In this document: positions 7,914-16,758 of the stretch, piece by piece
Position numbering within the stretch: the first letter of the stretch is position 1
How the letters are laid out: every line of letters begins with the position of its first letter
From: Bacillota bacterium
GTDB taxonomy: Bacteria; Bacillota; Bacilli; Paenibacillales; Paenibacillaceae
Direction of reading: 5' to 3'
NCBI GenBank assembly: GCA_023460795.1
Contig: JAEWPC010000091.1
Span: 28,950 to 92,949 of the forward strand
DNA length: 64,000 nt
The notes under the pieces: model-generated
What the model was told of the DNA's origin: nothing
Database searches by the model: none
The model's input: the letters and a program-made list of their open reading frames with translations, nothing else
Program-made: the position numbers and the translations under genes

Positions 7914-9878
7914 TTAGGTGCTCTCTCTTACCCAGACCGACATCTCGCCTTCTCCGCGGTTCGCCCATGCGAAATACGGAATAAATTTGACCTTCGACGG
8001 GCTGGAGAGCACGGCCGATTCGCTGCTGTACAGCTCGCTTCCCCAGCCTTCCGAGCCGATCCGGTCGGCCTCGGCCTCGATTACTTGCAGACCTCCCAGC
8101 AATCCCGAATCGAAATAAGTCATTAATTCGCTCCGTTTCGATAGCTGGATCGCGTGCAGCTCGGCACCGTTATCCGCCTCCTCCATACAGTAGACGAATG
8201 GTCCGCGCTGGATCGCGACTTTGCCGATTGCCTGGCGGATGCTCGGATGTCCCTTCATCCGCAGGATAGGCATCGGGAACTTGATATCGATGACGTCTCC
8301 GTCCTGCCATATTCGGGTAATGTTCAGATAACCATTAACGATTTGCTCCGAAGGATAAGCGTATTCGCATCCTCCGATATGAATCTTCGCTTTGCCTTTG
8401 CTCCAGCTCGGGATGCGCAGCGCCAAGGTGAACTTAGCCGGTTGGTTCGCGGATACGCGGAACAACGCGTTCCCGTTCCAAGTATAATCCGACAGCTGCT
8501 CCAATCGGACCGCCTGCCCGCCCGCTTCCCATTCGATCGAACCGCCGACATATAGATGAACATACAGCGTATCGTCCTTGGACGAGTAAATGTATTGTCC
8601 AAGCGATGCCAGCAATCTCGCGATGTTGGGAGGACAGCAGGCGCAGCCGAACCAGCCTTGCCTTTGCGTCTTGACGTGAGCGTACGCTTTGTTGACCCGG
8701 CACACGTCGGGCTTGACTTCAAGCGGGTTCACATAGAAGAAATGCTTGCCGTCCTTGGACATGCCGCTGACGACCGTGTTGTACAGAGCGCGCTCCATTA
8801 CGTCGGCGTACTCGCCGCGCGGATCGATCTGAAGCATTCTCCTAGCGAAGAAAATCAAGCCGATGGAAGCGCAAGTTTCCGCATAGACGGTATCGTTCGG
8901 CAAATCATAATCCAACGTGAACGATTCGCCGTGTGCCATCGATCCGATTCCGCCCGTAATGTACATGCGCTTCGTCACGATGTTCGCCCATAACCTTCGG
9001 CAGGCTTCGAGCAGCTCCGCGTCTCCCGTCTCCGCCGCCAAATCCGCCATGCCCGCGCACATGTACACCATCCTTACCGCGTGACCGACTGCCGTATTTT
9101 GCTTGCGAACGGGCAGATGCGCTTGGCTGTATTGTAGATCGTGCGACATCGCAAGCTCTTTGAAATGAACCGCCCCTCCTCTCTTCTTGAATTCCTCTTC
9201 ATAGAAGTGCGGCAGCATGCCGCGCTGATCGACGAAAAACTTGCAGAGCTGCAAATACGCGTCTTTGCCCGTGGCATGATACAGCTTCATGAGCGCCAGC
9301 TCGATCTCCTGATGCCCGTCGTAGCCTTTCAGCTTACCCGGCTCGTTGCCGAATACGGTGCCGATGTGATCGGCGAGTTTACACGCAATGTCCAGCAAAC
9401 GGCGTTTGCCCGTTGCCTTCGCATAAGCGACGGCGGCCTCGATCAGATGCCCCGCGCAATAGAGCTCATGGCATTCTGCCAGGTTCGTCCATCTCTTGCC
9501 CGGCTCTCGCAGCGTAAAATAAGTATTCAAGTATCCGTCCGGCTGCTGAGCTTTGCCGATGATCTCGATCACTTCGTCCGCCACTCGCTCCAGCTCGAGG
9601 TCCGGAGCGGTCTCCAGCAAGTAAGCGACGGCCTCCAGCCATTTCGCCACGTCGCTGTCTTGGAACACCATGCCGTAGAAGTCGCCTTTCTCTTCTCCCG
9701 CGGCAATCTTGAAATTACGAATGGCATGGCTCGGTTCGGCGCCCGGCACGCGGTCGTTCAAGGCTTCCCATTGATAAGGAACGACGACGTCGCGTACGAG
9801 CCGGATATAATCGGACCAAAACTCGTCTTGTATGCGTACCTTTTCCAAAGGTATCGGGCTCGTGGAATGGTGTGCCAA
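7914..9878 (-). CDS. Glycoside hydrolase family 127 (beta-L-arabinofuranosidase, DUF1680), 654 aa
   Basis: Predicted to release L-arabinofuranose from beta-linked arabino-oligosaccharides, as on hydroxyproline-rich plant glycoproteins. The family's metal-thiolate site is visible: YAETCASIG gives the Glu and Cys, and FGCACCPPN gives the two adjacent cysteines. There is no signal peptide, so hydrolysis is intracellular after import. The start is a TTG at 9878 behind GGAGG with 8-base spacing; no better ATG lies near. It is the last gene of an operon with a binding protein and two permeases, which argues that the importer brings in arabinosides. Confidence 0.92.
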   Translation of the reverse strand: MAHHSTSPIPLEKVRIQDEFWSDYIRLVRDVVVPYQWEALNDRVPGAEPSHAIRNFKIAAGEEKGDFYGMVFQDSDVAKWLEAVAYLLETAPDLELERVADEVIEIIGKAQQPDGYLNTYFTLREPGKRWTNLAECHELYCAGHLIEAAVAYAKATGKRRLLDIACKLADHIGTVFGNEPGKLKGYDGHQEIELALMKLYHATGKDAYLQLCKFFVDQRGMLPHFYEEEFKKRGGAVHFKELAMSHDLQYSQAHLPVRKQNTAVGHAVRMVYMCAGMADLAAETGDAELLEACRRLWANIVTKRMYITGGIGSMAHGESFTLDYDLPNDTVYAETCASIGLIFFARRMLQIDPRGEYADVMERALYNTVVSGMSKDGKHFFYVNPLEVKPDVCRVNKAYAHVKTQRQGWFGCACCPPNIARLLASLGQYIYSSKDDTLYVHLYVGGSIEWEAGGQAVRLEQLSDYTWNGNALFRVSANQPAKFTLALRIPSWSKGKAKIHIGGCEYAYPSEQIVNGYLNITRIWQDGDVIDIKFPMPILRMKGHPSIRQAIGKVAIQRGPFVYCMEEADNGAELHAIQLSKRSELMTYFDSGLLGGLQVIEAEADRIGSEGWGSELYSSESAVLSSPSKVKFIPYFAWANRGEGEMSVWVREST

Positions 9879-9947
9879 TAGGGTCTCCTCCGATAAACAT
9901 GTAGTAGTTATCTGTCTATAAACGGGTTTATTAGAGCGGCAGCCGGA

Positions 9948-10817
9948 CTAGTTCTTCATCCCCGTCAGCGTGATCCCCTCGACGAAATATTTCTGGCCGA
10001 CCAGGTAGAACACGACGCCCGGAGCGAACGACAAGCACGTGGCCGCCATCGTTAACGCCCATTCCTGCTTCAGCTGCCCCCTGAAATTCGTAAGCCCCAG
10101 CGCAATGGTGTATTTATCGCTTGAGTTAATGTAGATCATCTGTTGGAGCAAATCGTTCCATAACCCGATGAAGATGAACAACGCCACGACGATCATGGCA
10201 GGAAGAATGGCCGGCATAATAATGCTGAACAGGATACGGAAGTATCCGGCGCCGTCGATCGTAGCCGCTTGGTCGAGTTCTCTCGGGATGGAGAGAATGA
10301 ACTGTCGGATCAAGAAGATATTGAAAGCGCCGCCGCCGCAAAAATACGGCAGTATCAATGGCAAATAGCTGTCATGGATCCCTAGCCCCCGCGTCCAACC
10401 GATATACAGCGGAATCAGCGTAACCATGGCAGGTAATAGCATCGAACCGACGCATAGGGTCCAAATGAAAGATTTGCCCCTAAAGCGCAGCCTCGCGAAT
10501 GCGTATCCGCATAGCGTGGCCGTGAACGTGCCCGCCAAGCAAGCAGGAACGATGATGATCATCGTGTTCCATAAATACTTCCAAAACTTGAATACCTCCA
10601 GCGTTTTCTCATAATTGGAAAACAGCCAGTTTTCCGGGATGAGAGCCGGCGGAAACCTGTAGATCTCGGCGCTCGACATCAAAGACGTGCGGAAGATCCA
10701 CCAAATAGGGAAAAGTACGAGGATCGCAAAGATTAGGATGACGACGAAAGATAATAGATTTGCCGTTCGATCGATGCGCTTTTTGCTTCTGAGCCTGCCG
10801 TATGCCGCTTCGCTCAT
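9948..10817 (-). CDS. Carbohydrate ABC transporter permease, MalG/AraQ type, 289 aa
   Basis: Inner subunit of a CUT1 sugar importer. About six membrane helices; the EAA loop that docks on the ATPase is seen as ELDQAATIDGAGYFRILFSI near residues 190-210. It ends VEGITLTGMKN, a typical MalG-type tail. Its ATG overlaps the preceding permease stop by four bases. As usual for CUT1 systems in this group, no ATPase gene is in the operon; a shared MsmX-like ATPase elsewhere is expected. Confidence 0.95.
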   Translation of the reverse strand: MSEAAYGRLRSKKRIDRTANLLSFVVILIFAILVLFPIWWIFRTSLMSSAEIYRFPPALIPENWLFSNYEKTLEVFKFWKYLWNTMIIIVPACLAGTFTATLCGYAFARLRFRGKSFIWTLCVGSMLLPAMVTLIPLYIGWTRGLGIHDSYLPLILPYFCGGGAFNIFLIRQFILSIPRELDQAATIDGAGYFRILFSIIMPAILPAMIVVALFIFIGLWNDLLQQMIYINSSDKYTIALGLTNFRGQLKQEWALTMAATCLSFAPGVVFYLVGQKYFVEGITLTGMKN

Positions 10818-11737
10818 TGGTCGTCGCCTCCTTCAGAGAAGATCCACCGACTCGACGTCTTGAACAAAACTGCGGTAAAGACGGCAAGAATGGCGAAAAT
10901 GATAAATGTTGTCGCGCTGGCGTAGCCCAGCCTGTAATTGGCGAAAGCTTGGTCGTACATCAGATAAGTCATGAACCTCGAGGAGTTGCCCGGGCCCCCG
11001 TTGGTCAGTGCCAGAGCCGGCGTAATGACTTGAAGATTGGCGATCAGACTCATCAACAAGTTGTAGAAAATAATCGGCGTCATGCACGGCAAAGTAATAT
11101 GCACGAAACGCTTCCATCCGCCCGCGCCGTCCATCTCGGCCGCTTCATGATAGACGCCCGGAACGTTCTGGAGCCCCGCCAGGAAAATAACGATCAGGTT
11201 GCCCGCCAGCCAGACCGCGATTAGGGATAGGGAAGGGACGACGTAACTGGAATCCGCGATGAACAAAATTTTATTCAATCCGACTTTGGAGAGAAGATAG
11301 TTAAAGAAACCGAAATTCGCTTCGTAAAGCCAGGACCATCCGACATAGATGGCGACGGCCGGCAGAACGTACGGCACGTAGAACACGGCTCTGAAGAACC
11401 CTCTTGCCGGAATTTTGCGGTTGAGCAGCAGCGCGATGAACAACGAATAGATCATGCTGCCGACTACGGATAGCAACGCGAAATAGATCGTCGCAATAAT
11501 CGAATCTTTCAGGTACGGATCGTCGGTGAACAGCTTGATATAGTTATCGAAGCCGACGAATTCGGGATTGGCCAGCCCCGTCCAGTTCGTTAAGCTGATT
11601 CCCAGCACGCCCACTAGAGGCGCGTAAGTCAGGAAGAACAATCCTAGGAAAGCCGGGATCAAGCAAATATATGCAACGCGTTGCTCGCTGGAATGAATGC
11701 GGGAACGGCGTTTCGGCGGTATATTGATCGTTTCCAT
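10814..11737 (-). CDS. Carbohydrate ABC transporter permease, MalF/UgpA type, 307 aa
   Basis: Six membrane helices with the docking loop YHEAAEMDGAGGWKRFVHIT near residues 205-225. Pairs with the MalG-type permease it overlaps. The N-terminal cytoplasmic tail is basic (IPPKRRSRIHSSEQR). The ATG at 11737 has GGGGAG upstream. It lies 73 bp after the binding-protein gene, with a 12-bp hairpin between. Confidence 0.95.
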   Translation of the reverse strand: METINIPPKRRSRIHSSEQRVAYICLIPAFLGLFFLTYAPLVGVLGISLTNWTGLANPEFVGFDNYIKLFTDDPYLKDSIIATIYFALLSVVGSMIYSLFIALLLNRKIPARGFFRAVFYVPYVLPAVAIYVGWSWLYEANFGFFNYLLSKVGLNKILFIADSSYVVPSLSLIAVWLAGNLIVIFLAGLQNVPGVYHEAAEMDGAGGWKRFVHITLPCMTPIIFYNLLMSLIANLQVITPALALTNGGPGNSSRFMTYLMYDQAFANYRLGYASATTFIIFAILAVFTAVLFKTSSRWIFSEGGDDQ

Positions 11738-11763
11738 ATGTCGCTCCCCACCTCATGTTGAAA

Positions 11764-11799
11764 GGATGACCGCCGCTTGCAAGGTATCGGCGGTCATCC
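11764..11799 (-). promoter_or_regulatory. Intercistronic hairpin between binding-protein and permease genes
   Basis: Perfect 12-bp stem GGATGACCGCCG/CGGCGGTCATCC with a 12-base loop and no T-run. Likely protects the upstream mRNA from 3' decay and lets some transcription pass, giving more binding protein than permease. Confidence 0.6.
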
Positions 11800-11810
11800 C
11801 TCCTATCTGG

Positions 11811-13205
11811 TTATTGGTTGCCTGCGTGGGCTTTTTTCAAATCCTCAAGTCTATCGGTAATCGCTGCCTTCGCGGTCTTCTTCCCGGTCCATACATCTCC
11901 CAGAATCGATCCGAGCAGCGTGTTAAATTCCGTCGTATGGTTCGTGTAGAACCACGAAGTCGGTCTCGCCGCTGAGGACTGCGCGTAATCGACGACCGCG
12001 GACTTGTATTCGTCGTACGGAGGGAAGTTCGGATTGTCGACCCATTTATGAGTCAACGTCTCATCCTTGTACCATTTGTCCAGCACCGGCATCCAGATTC
12101 CTTCGCTGATGAGCCCCCAGTTGTTTTCTTCGGAGCTGTACCATTTCAGCCATTCCATCGCTTCTTCCGGATGCTTGGTCTGGGAGAATACGACGCTCGC
12201 GCCGCCCGTATTGAGAGTCACTTTGTCCTTCATGTAAGGCAGCACGGCAACGCCGTAGTTCAGCCCTTCTTTCTTGGCCGTATTCAAGCTCGTTCCCACG
12301 TTCCATGCGCCGTTCGTCGCCATGGCGACCGTTCCCGTAATGAGCGTGCGCTGAATGCCGTCATCGGTCTGGCCGACGGACAGCGGAGCGACGTGATCCT
12401 TCAAGTACAGATCGGCGACTTTCTGAATCGCTTCGATGCTGGCGTCTTCACCGATTCTAACCTCCGCACCGTCGTTCGAGTAGAACCCGCCGCCGTTGCT
12501 AAGCGCCCAAGTCTCGAGCTGCCAAGTCAAGTTTTCGACGGATGCGCCGAACTGGACGATGTTATTAGAATCGAAGCCGTCTTCGCCAGGATGCTTGCCG
12601 TTCTTATCGTTCGTCAGCTTCTTGGCTGTTGCCACGAATTCGTCCCATGTCCATGCTTTATCCAAAGCGGATGGAGGATAAGGCAAATTAGCTTTGTCGA
12701 ACATGTCTTTATTGTAGTAGAGCAGAAGGATTTCATTGGCTGCCGCATAGGCTACCGTCTTGCCTTCGTATTTGTAGGCTAGGCTATCCAGCGGTTTGCT
12801 ATCGCTTCCTTCGTACATGGAGCTCAGTTCTTTAAGCATGCCTTGGGAGGACCACTGGATGACGCCATCCTCGCGCATCATTCCCGAATCCGGCAATTGT
12901 TCTGCCGTTGCCAGAGCATTCAGCTTGGTCATGTAACTTTCATAAGGAATGGCTTGCACCGTTACTTCGATTCGGTCTTGAGAAGCATTGAATTTGTCCG
13001 CTACCTTCTGGGTTACGTTTCCTTCTTCCGCGCTTCCCCACATCGAGTAAGTAATTCTGACCTTCTCTGTCTTGGCCGGCTTCGTCTCCGCCGCTTTCGA
13101 CGGTGCTGTGGCGGTCTCGTTATTGTTGTTGTTTCCACAGCCTGCGACGCCGAACGCCAGTACGGCAGTGAGAAGACCTGCCCCAAGTCTCTTTGTTGCT
13201 TTCAT
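11811..13205 (-). CDS. Sugar ABC transporter substrate-binding lipoprotein, 464 aa
   Basis: Extracellular, membrane-anchored receptor of the importer. Signal peptide with lipobox FGVAGC (Cys23), then an Asn-rich linker and a family 1 solute-binding fold (ITYSMWGSAEEGNVTQKVAD; YYNKDMFDKANLPYPP; MATNGAWNVG). First gene of the operon binding protein, permease, permease, GH127. The 535 bp before it hold three LacI-type boxes. Ligand likely an arabino-oligosaccharide by context; sequence alone does not prove this. Confidence 0.95.
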   Translation of the reverse strand: MKATKRLGAGLLTAVLAFGVAGCGNNNNNETATAPSKAAETKPAKTEKVRITYSMWGSAEEGNVTQKVADKFNASQDRIEVTVQAIPYESYMTKLNALATAEQLPDSGMMREDGVIQWSSQGMLKELSSMYEGSDSKPLDSLAYKYEGKTVAYAAANEILLLYYNKDMFDKANLPYPPSALDKAWTWDEFVATAKKLTNDKNGKHPGEDGFDSNNIVQFGASVENLTWQLETWALSNGGGFYSNDGAEVRIGEDASIEAIQKVADLYLKDHVAPLSVGQTDDGIQRTLITGTVAMATNGAWNVGTSLNTAKKEGLNYGVAVLPYMKDKVTLNTGGASVVFSQTKHPEEAMEWLKWYSSEENNWGLISEGIWMPVLDKWYKDETLTHKWVDNPNFPPYDEYKSAVVDYAQSSAARPTSWFYTNHTTEFNTLLGSILGDVWTGKKTAKAAITDRLEDLKKAHAGNQ

Positions 13206-13284
13206 TGCCCCGCTCTCCCTTCAACATTAGGAAAATTGTATATGTCTAATCGTTCGACCCTGCTGTTCGAAGTGTTAGTGTTGG

Positions 13285-13298
13285 GCTAAACGTTTAGC
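13285..13298. promoter_or_regulatory. LacI-type operator 1 before the binding-protein gene
   Basis: GCTAAACGTTTAGC, a perfect 14-bp palindrome 80 bp upstream of the start codon; same core as the box before the lacI gene. Confidence 0.75.
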
Positions 13299-13427
13299 AT
13301 CTGTGCCGCAAATGCTCGCTAAGGCCTTGGTCCGTTACTGCGCCGCATATTTGATTCTAATTTGTGATTCGGACAGACGAACTCGCCCTCAACGCCAGAG
13401 GTTAAGTGTTCACATACGATTTTTCAC

Positions 13428-13449
13428 ATTATCTAAACGTTTAGATAAT
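13428..13449. promoter_or_regulatory. LacI-type operator 2, extended palindrome
   Basis: The core ATCTAAACGTTTAGAT is embedded in a perfect 22-bp palindrome, the longest of the four boxes. It is centred 147 bp from operator 1 (about 14 helical turns), so DNA looping between boxes is possible. Confidence 0.75.
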
Positions 13450-13618
13450 TGGGTGCGAAAAACTATAGGAACCTCACGTTTCCTCCGGGCGTTTGGATAT
13501 GTCGGATTATAGAAAGCGATTACAACGTTGTTTGTTACTCGAATCCATGCAGGAATTCGGTCTGATCGGAGCCGATTGAGGTTTTAACTCGCTATCTAAG
13601 GTGTCACTCATCTAAAAT

Positions 13619-13630
13619 CTAAACGTTTAA
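13619..13630. promoter_or_regulatory. LacI-type operator 3, partial
   Basis: CTAAACGTTTAA: a 10-bp perfect core with one mismatch at the edge. Third box in the 5' region of the importer operon. Confidence 0.6.
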
Positions 13631-13669
13631 AAACTTACAACTTTGTTATAGCACACGTTTACTTTTTTA

Positions 13670-13681
13670 TGCAAGCGCTTT
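13670..13681. promoter_or_regulatory. Possible cre-like (CcpA) half-site
   Basis: TGCAAGCGCTTT matches the left part of the CcpA consensus (TGNAANCG) but not the right half. Weak candidate for glucose repression of the importer operon. Confidence 0.3.
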
Positions 13682-13740
13682 TTTTATCTTTTTTTGGTTA
13701 TTCGTTCGGCGATTGGCATCTATGTTGCCGGACATGCACG

Positions 13741-14119
13741 CTCTAACGTTCTACGGCGCCGTTGCAGCATTGAAACTCCAAGTTCGCACGCTCTAACGTT
13801 CTGCGGCGCCGTTACAGCACCGAAGTTCCATGTTTGAACACTCTAACGATCTACGACGCCGTTGCAGCTTTGAAACTCCGAGTTTGAACACTTTAACGTT
13901 CTGCGGCGCCGCTACAGCACCGAAGTTCCAAGTCCGCAAGCACTAACGTTTTGCGGCGCCGTTGCAGCACCGAAGTTCCATGTTTGAACACTCTAACGAT
14001 CTACGACGCCGTTGCAGCTTTGAAACTCCGAGTTTGAACACTTTAACGTTCTGCGGCGCCGCTACAGCACCGGAGTTCCAAAGTTCGCAAGCACTAACGT
14101 TCTGCGGCGCCGTTGCAGG
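13741..14119. repeat. Tandem array, eight copies of a 50-bp unit
   Basis: Units begin at 13741, 13791, 13841, 13891, 13941, 13991, 14041 and 14092, with the form CTCTAACGTTCTGCGGCGCC then GTTGCAGCACCGAAGTTCCA. Each unit has the GGCGCC palindrome, extended to ACGGCGCCGT in some copies. Three units form a 150-bp higher-order repeat: about 13815-13922 recurs exactly at 13965-14072. A period of 50 is not a multiple of three, so it is not coding. It lies between the TPM gene terminator and the importer promoter region. Confidence 0.95.
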
Positions 14120-14145
14120 ATGACCACAGAGGAACCGCGGAGGCG

Positions 14146-14179
14146 AAAAAGGGCGATACGGAAACTCCCGTAGTCGCCC
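14146..14179 (-). terminator. Rho-independent terminator of the LemA-TPM operon
   Basis: Stem GGGCGATACGG/CCGTAGTCGCCC followed on the minus strand by TTTTT. It abuts the TPM stop codon. Confidence 0.8.
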
Positions 14180-14994
14180 TACCTGCTTGCGCCGCCGCCA
14201 CCGGAGGAGCCGCCGCCACCGCGGCCTCCGCCGAATCGCCCGCCGCCTCCGCCTCCGCCGCCTCTTCTTCCGGCCATGCTAAGGATAGACCACGTGATCG
14301 CGCCGCCGGTGAACTTGAAATCGAGCACGATGAGCAACACGACTCCGAGGCCGAGCAGCGCCTTCACGTATGATGGCATGCCCGCGAAGAAGCCTGCTTC
14401 GCCGCCGGACGGCTGCGGCGTCAGCGGCGCGATGTCGTCGACGCTGCCCGTTGCGTCGATCCCGTACTCCGCGGCAACCTCGACGATAATCGAGCTTTGG
14501 GTCTGGGTGAATGCGTCGTCGAGTTGGCCCGCGTCCCGGTTCGGGACGAAGTATTGGTCGAGGATCGCCCCGGCTTTGCCGTCCGGGATGCGTCCCTCCA
14601 ACCCGTAGCCGACTTCGATCCGCACATGCTTATCCGCCGCTGAATATAGCAGCAGCACGCCGTCGTTGCGCTTGCTGCTGCCGAGTCCTAGCTTGCGGAA
14701 GGTGTCTACCGCCAGCTGCTCGAGCGTCGTTCCTTCCAGCGATGGAACGGTGACGACGCCTACTTGCGCCGAACCGGTCTGATCGCGCAGCCATCTCGCG
14801 CTGCTATAAAGCCGATTCTTCGCCTTTGCGGTGATGACTTGCGCTTCGTCCACTACATAGACGCCGTAACGGGAGTCGCCGATCGCCGCCGAGGCTGCGC
14901 TTGAGAAAGCGACCGCATGCGCGGCGAACACAATCGCCAGCAACAGCAGCAGGGCAGCCTTTCGGCCGTAAACCATTCGAGCTGCCGCCGCCAT
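14179..14994 (-). CDS. TPM-domain (YgcG/DUF477-type) membrane protein with Gly-rich tail, 271 aa
   Basis: An N-terminal signal or anchor (AALLLLLAIVFAAHAVAF), an extracellular TPM domain (about 40-190; YVVDEAQVITAKAKNRL, NDGVLLLYS, RIEVGYGLEGRIPD), a second membrane helix (about 205-225) and a C-terminal run of Gly with few Arg and Ser. Such proteins nearly always pair with LemA, as here: its ATG shares one base with the LemA stop (TGATG). Function of the pair is not firmly known; cell-envelope quality control is suspected. Confidence 0.92.
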   Translation of the reverse strand: MAAAARMVYGRKAALLLLLAIVFAAHAVAFSSAASAAIGDSRYGVYVVDEAQVITAKAKNRLYSSARWLRDQTGSAQVGVVTVPSLEGTTLEQLAVDTFRKLGLGSSKRNDGVLLLYSAADKHVRIEVGYGLEGRIPDGKAGAILDQYFVPNRDAGQLDDAFTQTQSSIIVEVAAEYGIDATGSVDDIAPLTPQPSGGEAGFFAGMPSYVKALLGLGVVLLIVLDFKFTGGAITWSILSMAGRRGGGGGGGGRFGGGRGGGGSSGGGGASR

Positions 14995-15557
14995 CAGAAG
15001 TTCACTTCAGGCACGGTTTCCGCGCCCGGTTTGGCTTTGAACAACGCCTTCTTCTCGAAGCCGAACATCCCCGCGAAGATCGATGTCGGGAATTTGCGAA
15101 TCCGCGTATTGTACGAGGTTACGGCGTTATTGTAATCTTGGCGTGCCACCGCGATCCGGTTCTCCGTTCCCGCCAGTTCGTCCATTAACCGCGTAAACTG
15201 CGCATCCGCCTTCAGCGTCGGATAGTTCTCGACGACGACGAGCAATCGGGACAGCGCGCTCTCCAGCTCTGCGTTCGCGTCCGATACTTGCTCCGGCGTC
15301 GTCGCGCCGGCCAGCTTGCCGCGCGCGTCGGCGATCGCCGTGAACACTTCCTTCTCGTGCGCGGCGTAGCCTTTGACCGTGTTGACCAAATTCGGGATCA
15401 CGTCCTCCCTGCGTTGAAGCTGCGTATCGATGGATGCGAACGCATTGTCCGCCGTGGTATCCGCGCTAACGAGTTTGTTGTAAGAGCTTATCGCCGCCAG
15501 AATAATAACGACCACGATCGCCAAGGCGATCAGCAACGTTTTCATGGAACCTTTCAT
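14994..15557 (-). CDS. lemA: LemA family protein, 187 aa
   Basis: One N-terminal membrane helix (KTLLIALAIVVVIILAAI) followed by an extracytoplasmic helical bundle typical of LemA (RREDVIPNLVNTVKGYAAHE; YPTLKADAQFTRLMDELAGTENRI; YNTRIRKFPTSIFAGMFGF). I place the start at the ATG at 15557, where GGGGG stands eight bases upstream; a further in-frame ATG (15584) would put the ribosome site inside the gene. Coupled to the TPM-domain gene. Confidence 0.93.
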   Translation of the reverse strand: MKGSMKTLLIALAIVVVIILAAISSYNKLVSADTTADNAFASIDTQLQRREDVIPNLVNTVKGYAAHEKEVFTAIADARGKLAGATTPEQVSDANAELESALSRLLVVVENYPTLKADAQFTRLMDELAGTENRIAVARQDYNNAVTSYNTRIRKFPTSIFAGMFGFEKKALFKAKPGAETVPEVNF

Positions 15558-15692
15558 CCGCAATTCCCCCTTTTCAGCTTGCAAGCAAGTCCTCGAAACC
15601 CTAGACAGCCCTACTGTATGCAGCTCGTCTCATATCATGCATATGGCCATACGAATCTAGTAATTCCCCAAAACTCGCTGCGCGAAACGCAA

Positions 15693-15726
15693 GCAACCCC
15701 AAGCTGCAAGAGCAGCCTGGGGTTGC
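15693..15726 (-). terminator. Hairpin ending the GH43/importer operon
   Basis: GCAACCCCA/TGGGGTTGC outer stem with GCTGC/GCAGC inner stem, 22 bp past the GH43 stop. T-run weak; lies between two minus-strand transcripts. Confidence 0.65.
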
Positions 15727-15747
15727 ATATCCCTACCTATGCGGCGA

Positions 15748-16728
15748 TTAAGAACCGATACGCCCCAACCTTGCGACAGTGCCGCGGAAATCCGGCTTTC
15801 CGTCCTCCGTCCATTGAAGCTCGGCGACGAACGTGTGCCGATTCGGGTCGTATAGCGGATCGCCGACGATCTCCTTATACGTTCTCGCGTGGAAGACGAA
15901 CAGCGCCTTCGATCCGTCCTCCGAGACGGTGAAGCTGTTATGTCCCGGTCCGTACATGCCGATGCTCTCGTCGGTAGTCAGCACGGGAACAGGAGATTTC
16001 CGCCAAGACGCGGCGTCGAGCAGGTCGGCGTCCGAATCGGCTTCGAGCAGCCCCATGCAGTAGTTGAAATCCGTCGCGCTGGCCGAATAAGCGATGAACA
16101 CTTTGTCGTCCTTGCGTAGGAACGCCGCGCCCTCGTTCACCATAAACCCGATGATCTCCCAGTCGTATTCCGGGATCGACAGCATCGTCTGCTTGCCGGT
16201 CAACGTCCACGGATTGCTCATCGCCGAGATGTACAGATTGGAGTTGCCGGGGATGCTCGGATCCTTCTGCGCCCACGCGAGATATCGCGTTCCGCGATGT
16301 TCGAACGTCGTCGCATCCAGCGAGAAGCTTTCCCATGCCGCGCGGATTTGCCCCTTCTCTACCCACTCCCCCGCGAGAGGATCGGCATTCTCGTTCTCCA
16401 AGACGAACATGCGATGGTCGAACAATCCTTCGTTCGTCTCGGACGTGTGCGCGGCGGCGAAATAGATATACCATTTGCCGTCGACGTGATGAATCTCTGG
16501 CGCCCATATGTTCGCGCTTAGCAAACCGGATTCGTGTTTTCTCCAGACGACGACCGGTTCGGCTCGAGCCAGCTCTTCGATCGTTCTAGCGCCGCGGATT
16601 TCGATTCTATCGTACTCCGGCACGGATGCGACAAAATAATAGAATCCGTCCGAATGCCTGCAGATAAAGGGGTCTGCTCTTTGTTCGATCAATGGTTGGA
16701 TAGGTTTTAATTGTTGTTGGACATTCAT
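15748..16728 (-). CDS. Glycoside hydrolase family 43, intracellular arabinosidase-like, 326 aa
   Basis: Five-bladed propeller hydrolase acting on alpha-L-arabinofuranosides or xylosides. The three catalytic carboxylates are visible: base Asp19 (EQRADPFI), modulator Asp138 (SFSLDATTF) and acid Glu199 (MVNEGAAF). No signal peptide, so it should cleave imported oligomers. Last gene of the operon running from the binding protein at 21429, 30 bp after the secreted GH43. Exact linkage specificity cannot be told from sequence. Confidence 0.9.
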   Translation of the reverse strand: MNVQQQLKPIQPLIEQRADPFICRHSDGFYYFVASVPEYDRIEIRGARTIEELARAEPVVVWRKHESGLLSANIWAPEIHHVDGKWYIYFAAAHTSETNEGLFDHRMFVLENENADPLAGEWVEKGQIRAAWESFSLDATTFEHRGTRYLAWAQKDPSIPGNSNLYISAMSNPWTLTGKQTMLSIPEYDWEIIGFMVNEGAAFLRKDDKVFIAYSASATDFNYCMGLLEADSDADLLDAASWRKSPVPVLTTDESIGMYGPGHNSFTVSEDGSKALFVFHARTYKEIVGDPLYDPNRHTFVAELQWTEDGKPDFRGTVARLGRIGS

Positions 16729-16758
16729 CCCGTCACCTGCTTCATCGTATTAGTCACA

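Noticed and set aside
9141..9881. 246-residue plus-strand open frame
   Set aside because: Antisense shadow of the GH127 gene.
13741..14119. CRISPR array
   Set aside because: The whole 50-bp unit is conserved, with no unique spacers, and there are no cas genes; the same holds for the other arrays.
14179..14280. Gly-rich repeat tail of the TPM protein as a separate repeat element
   Set aside because: Ordinary low-complexity tail of this family, in frame with the gene.
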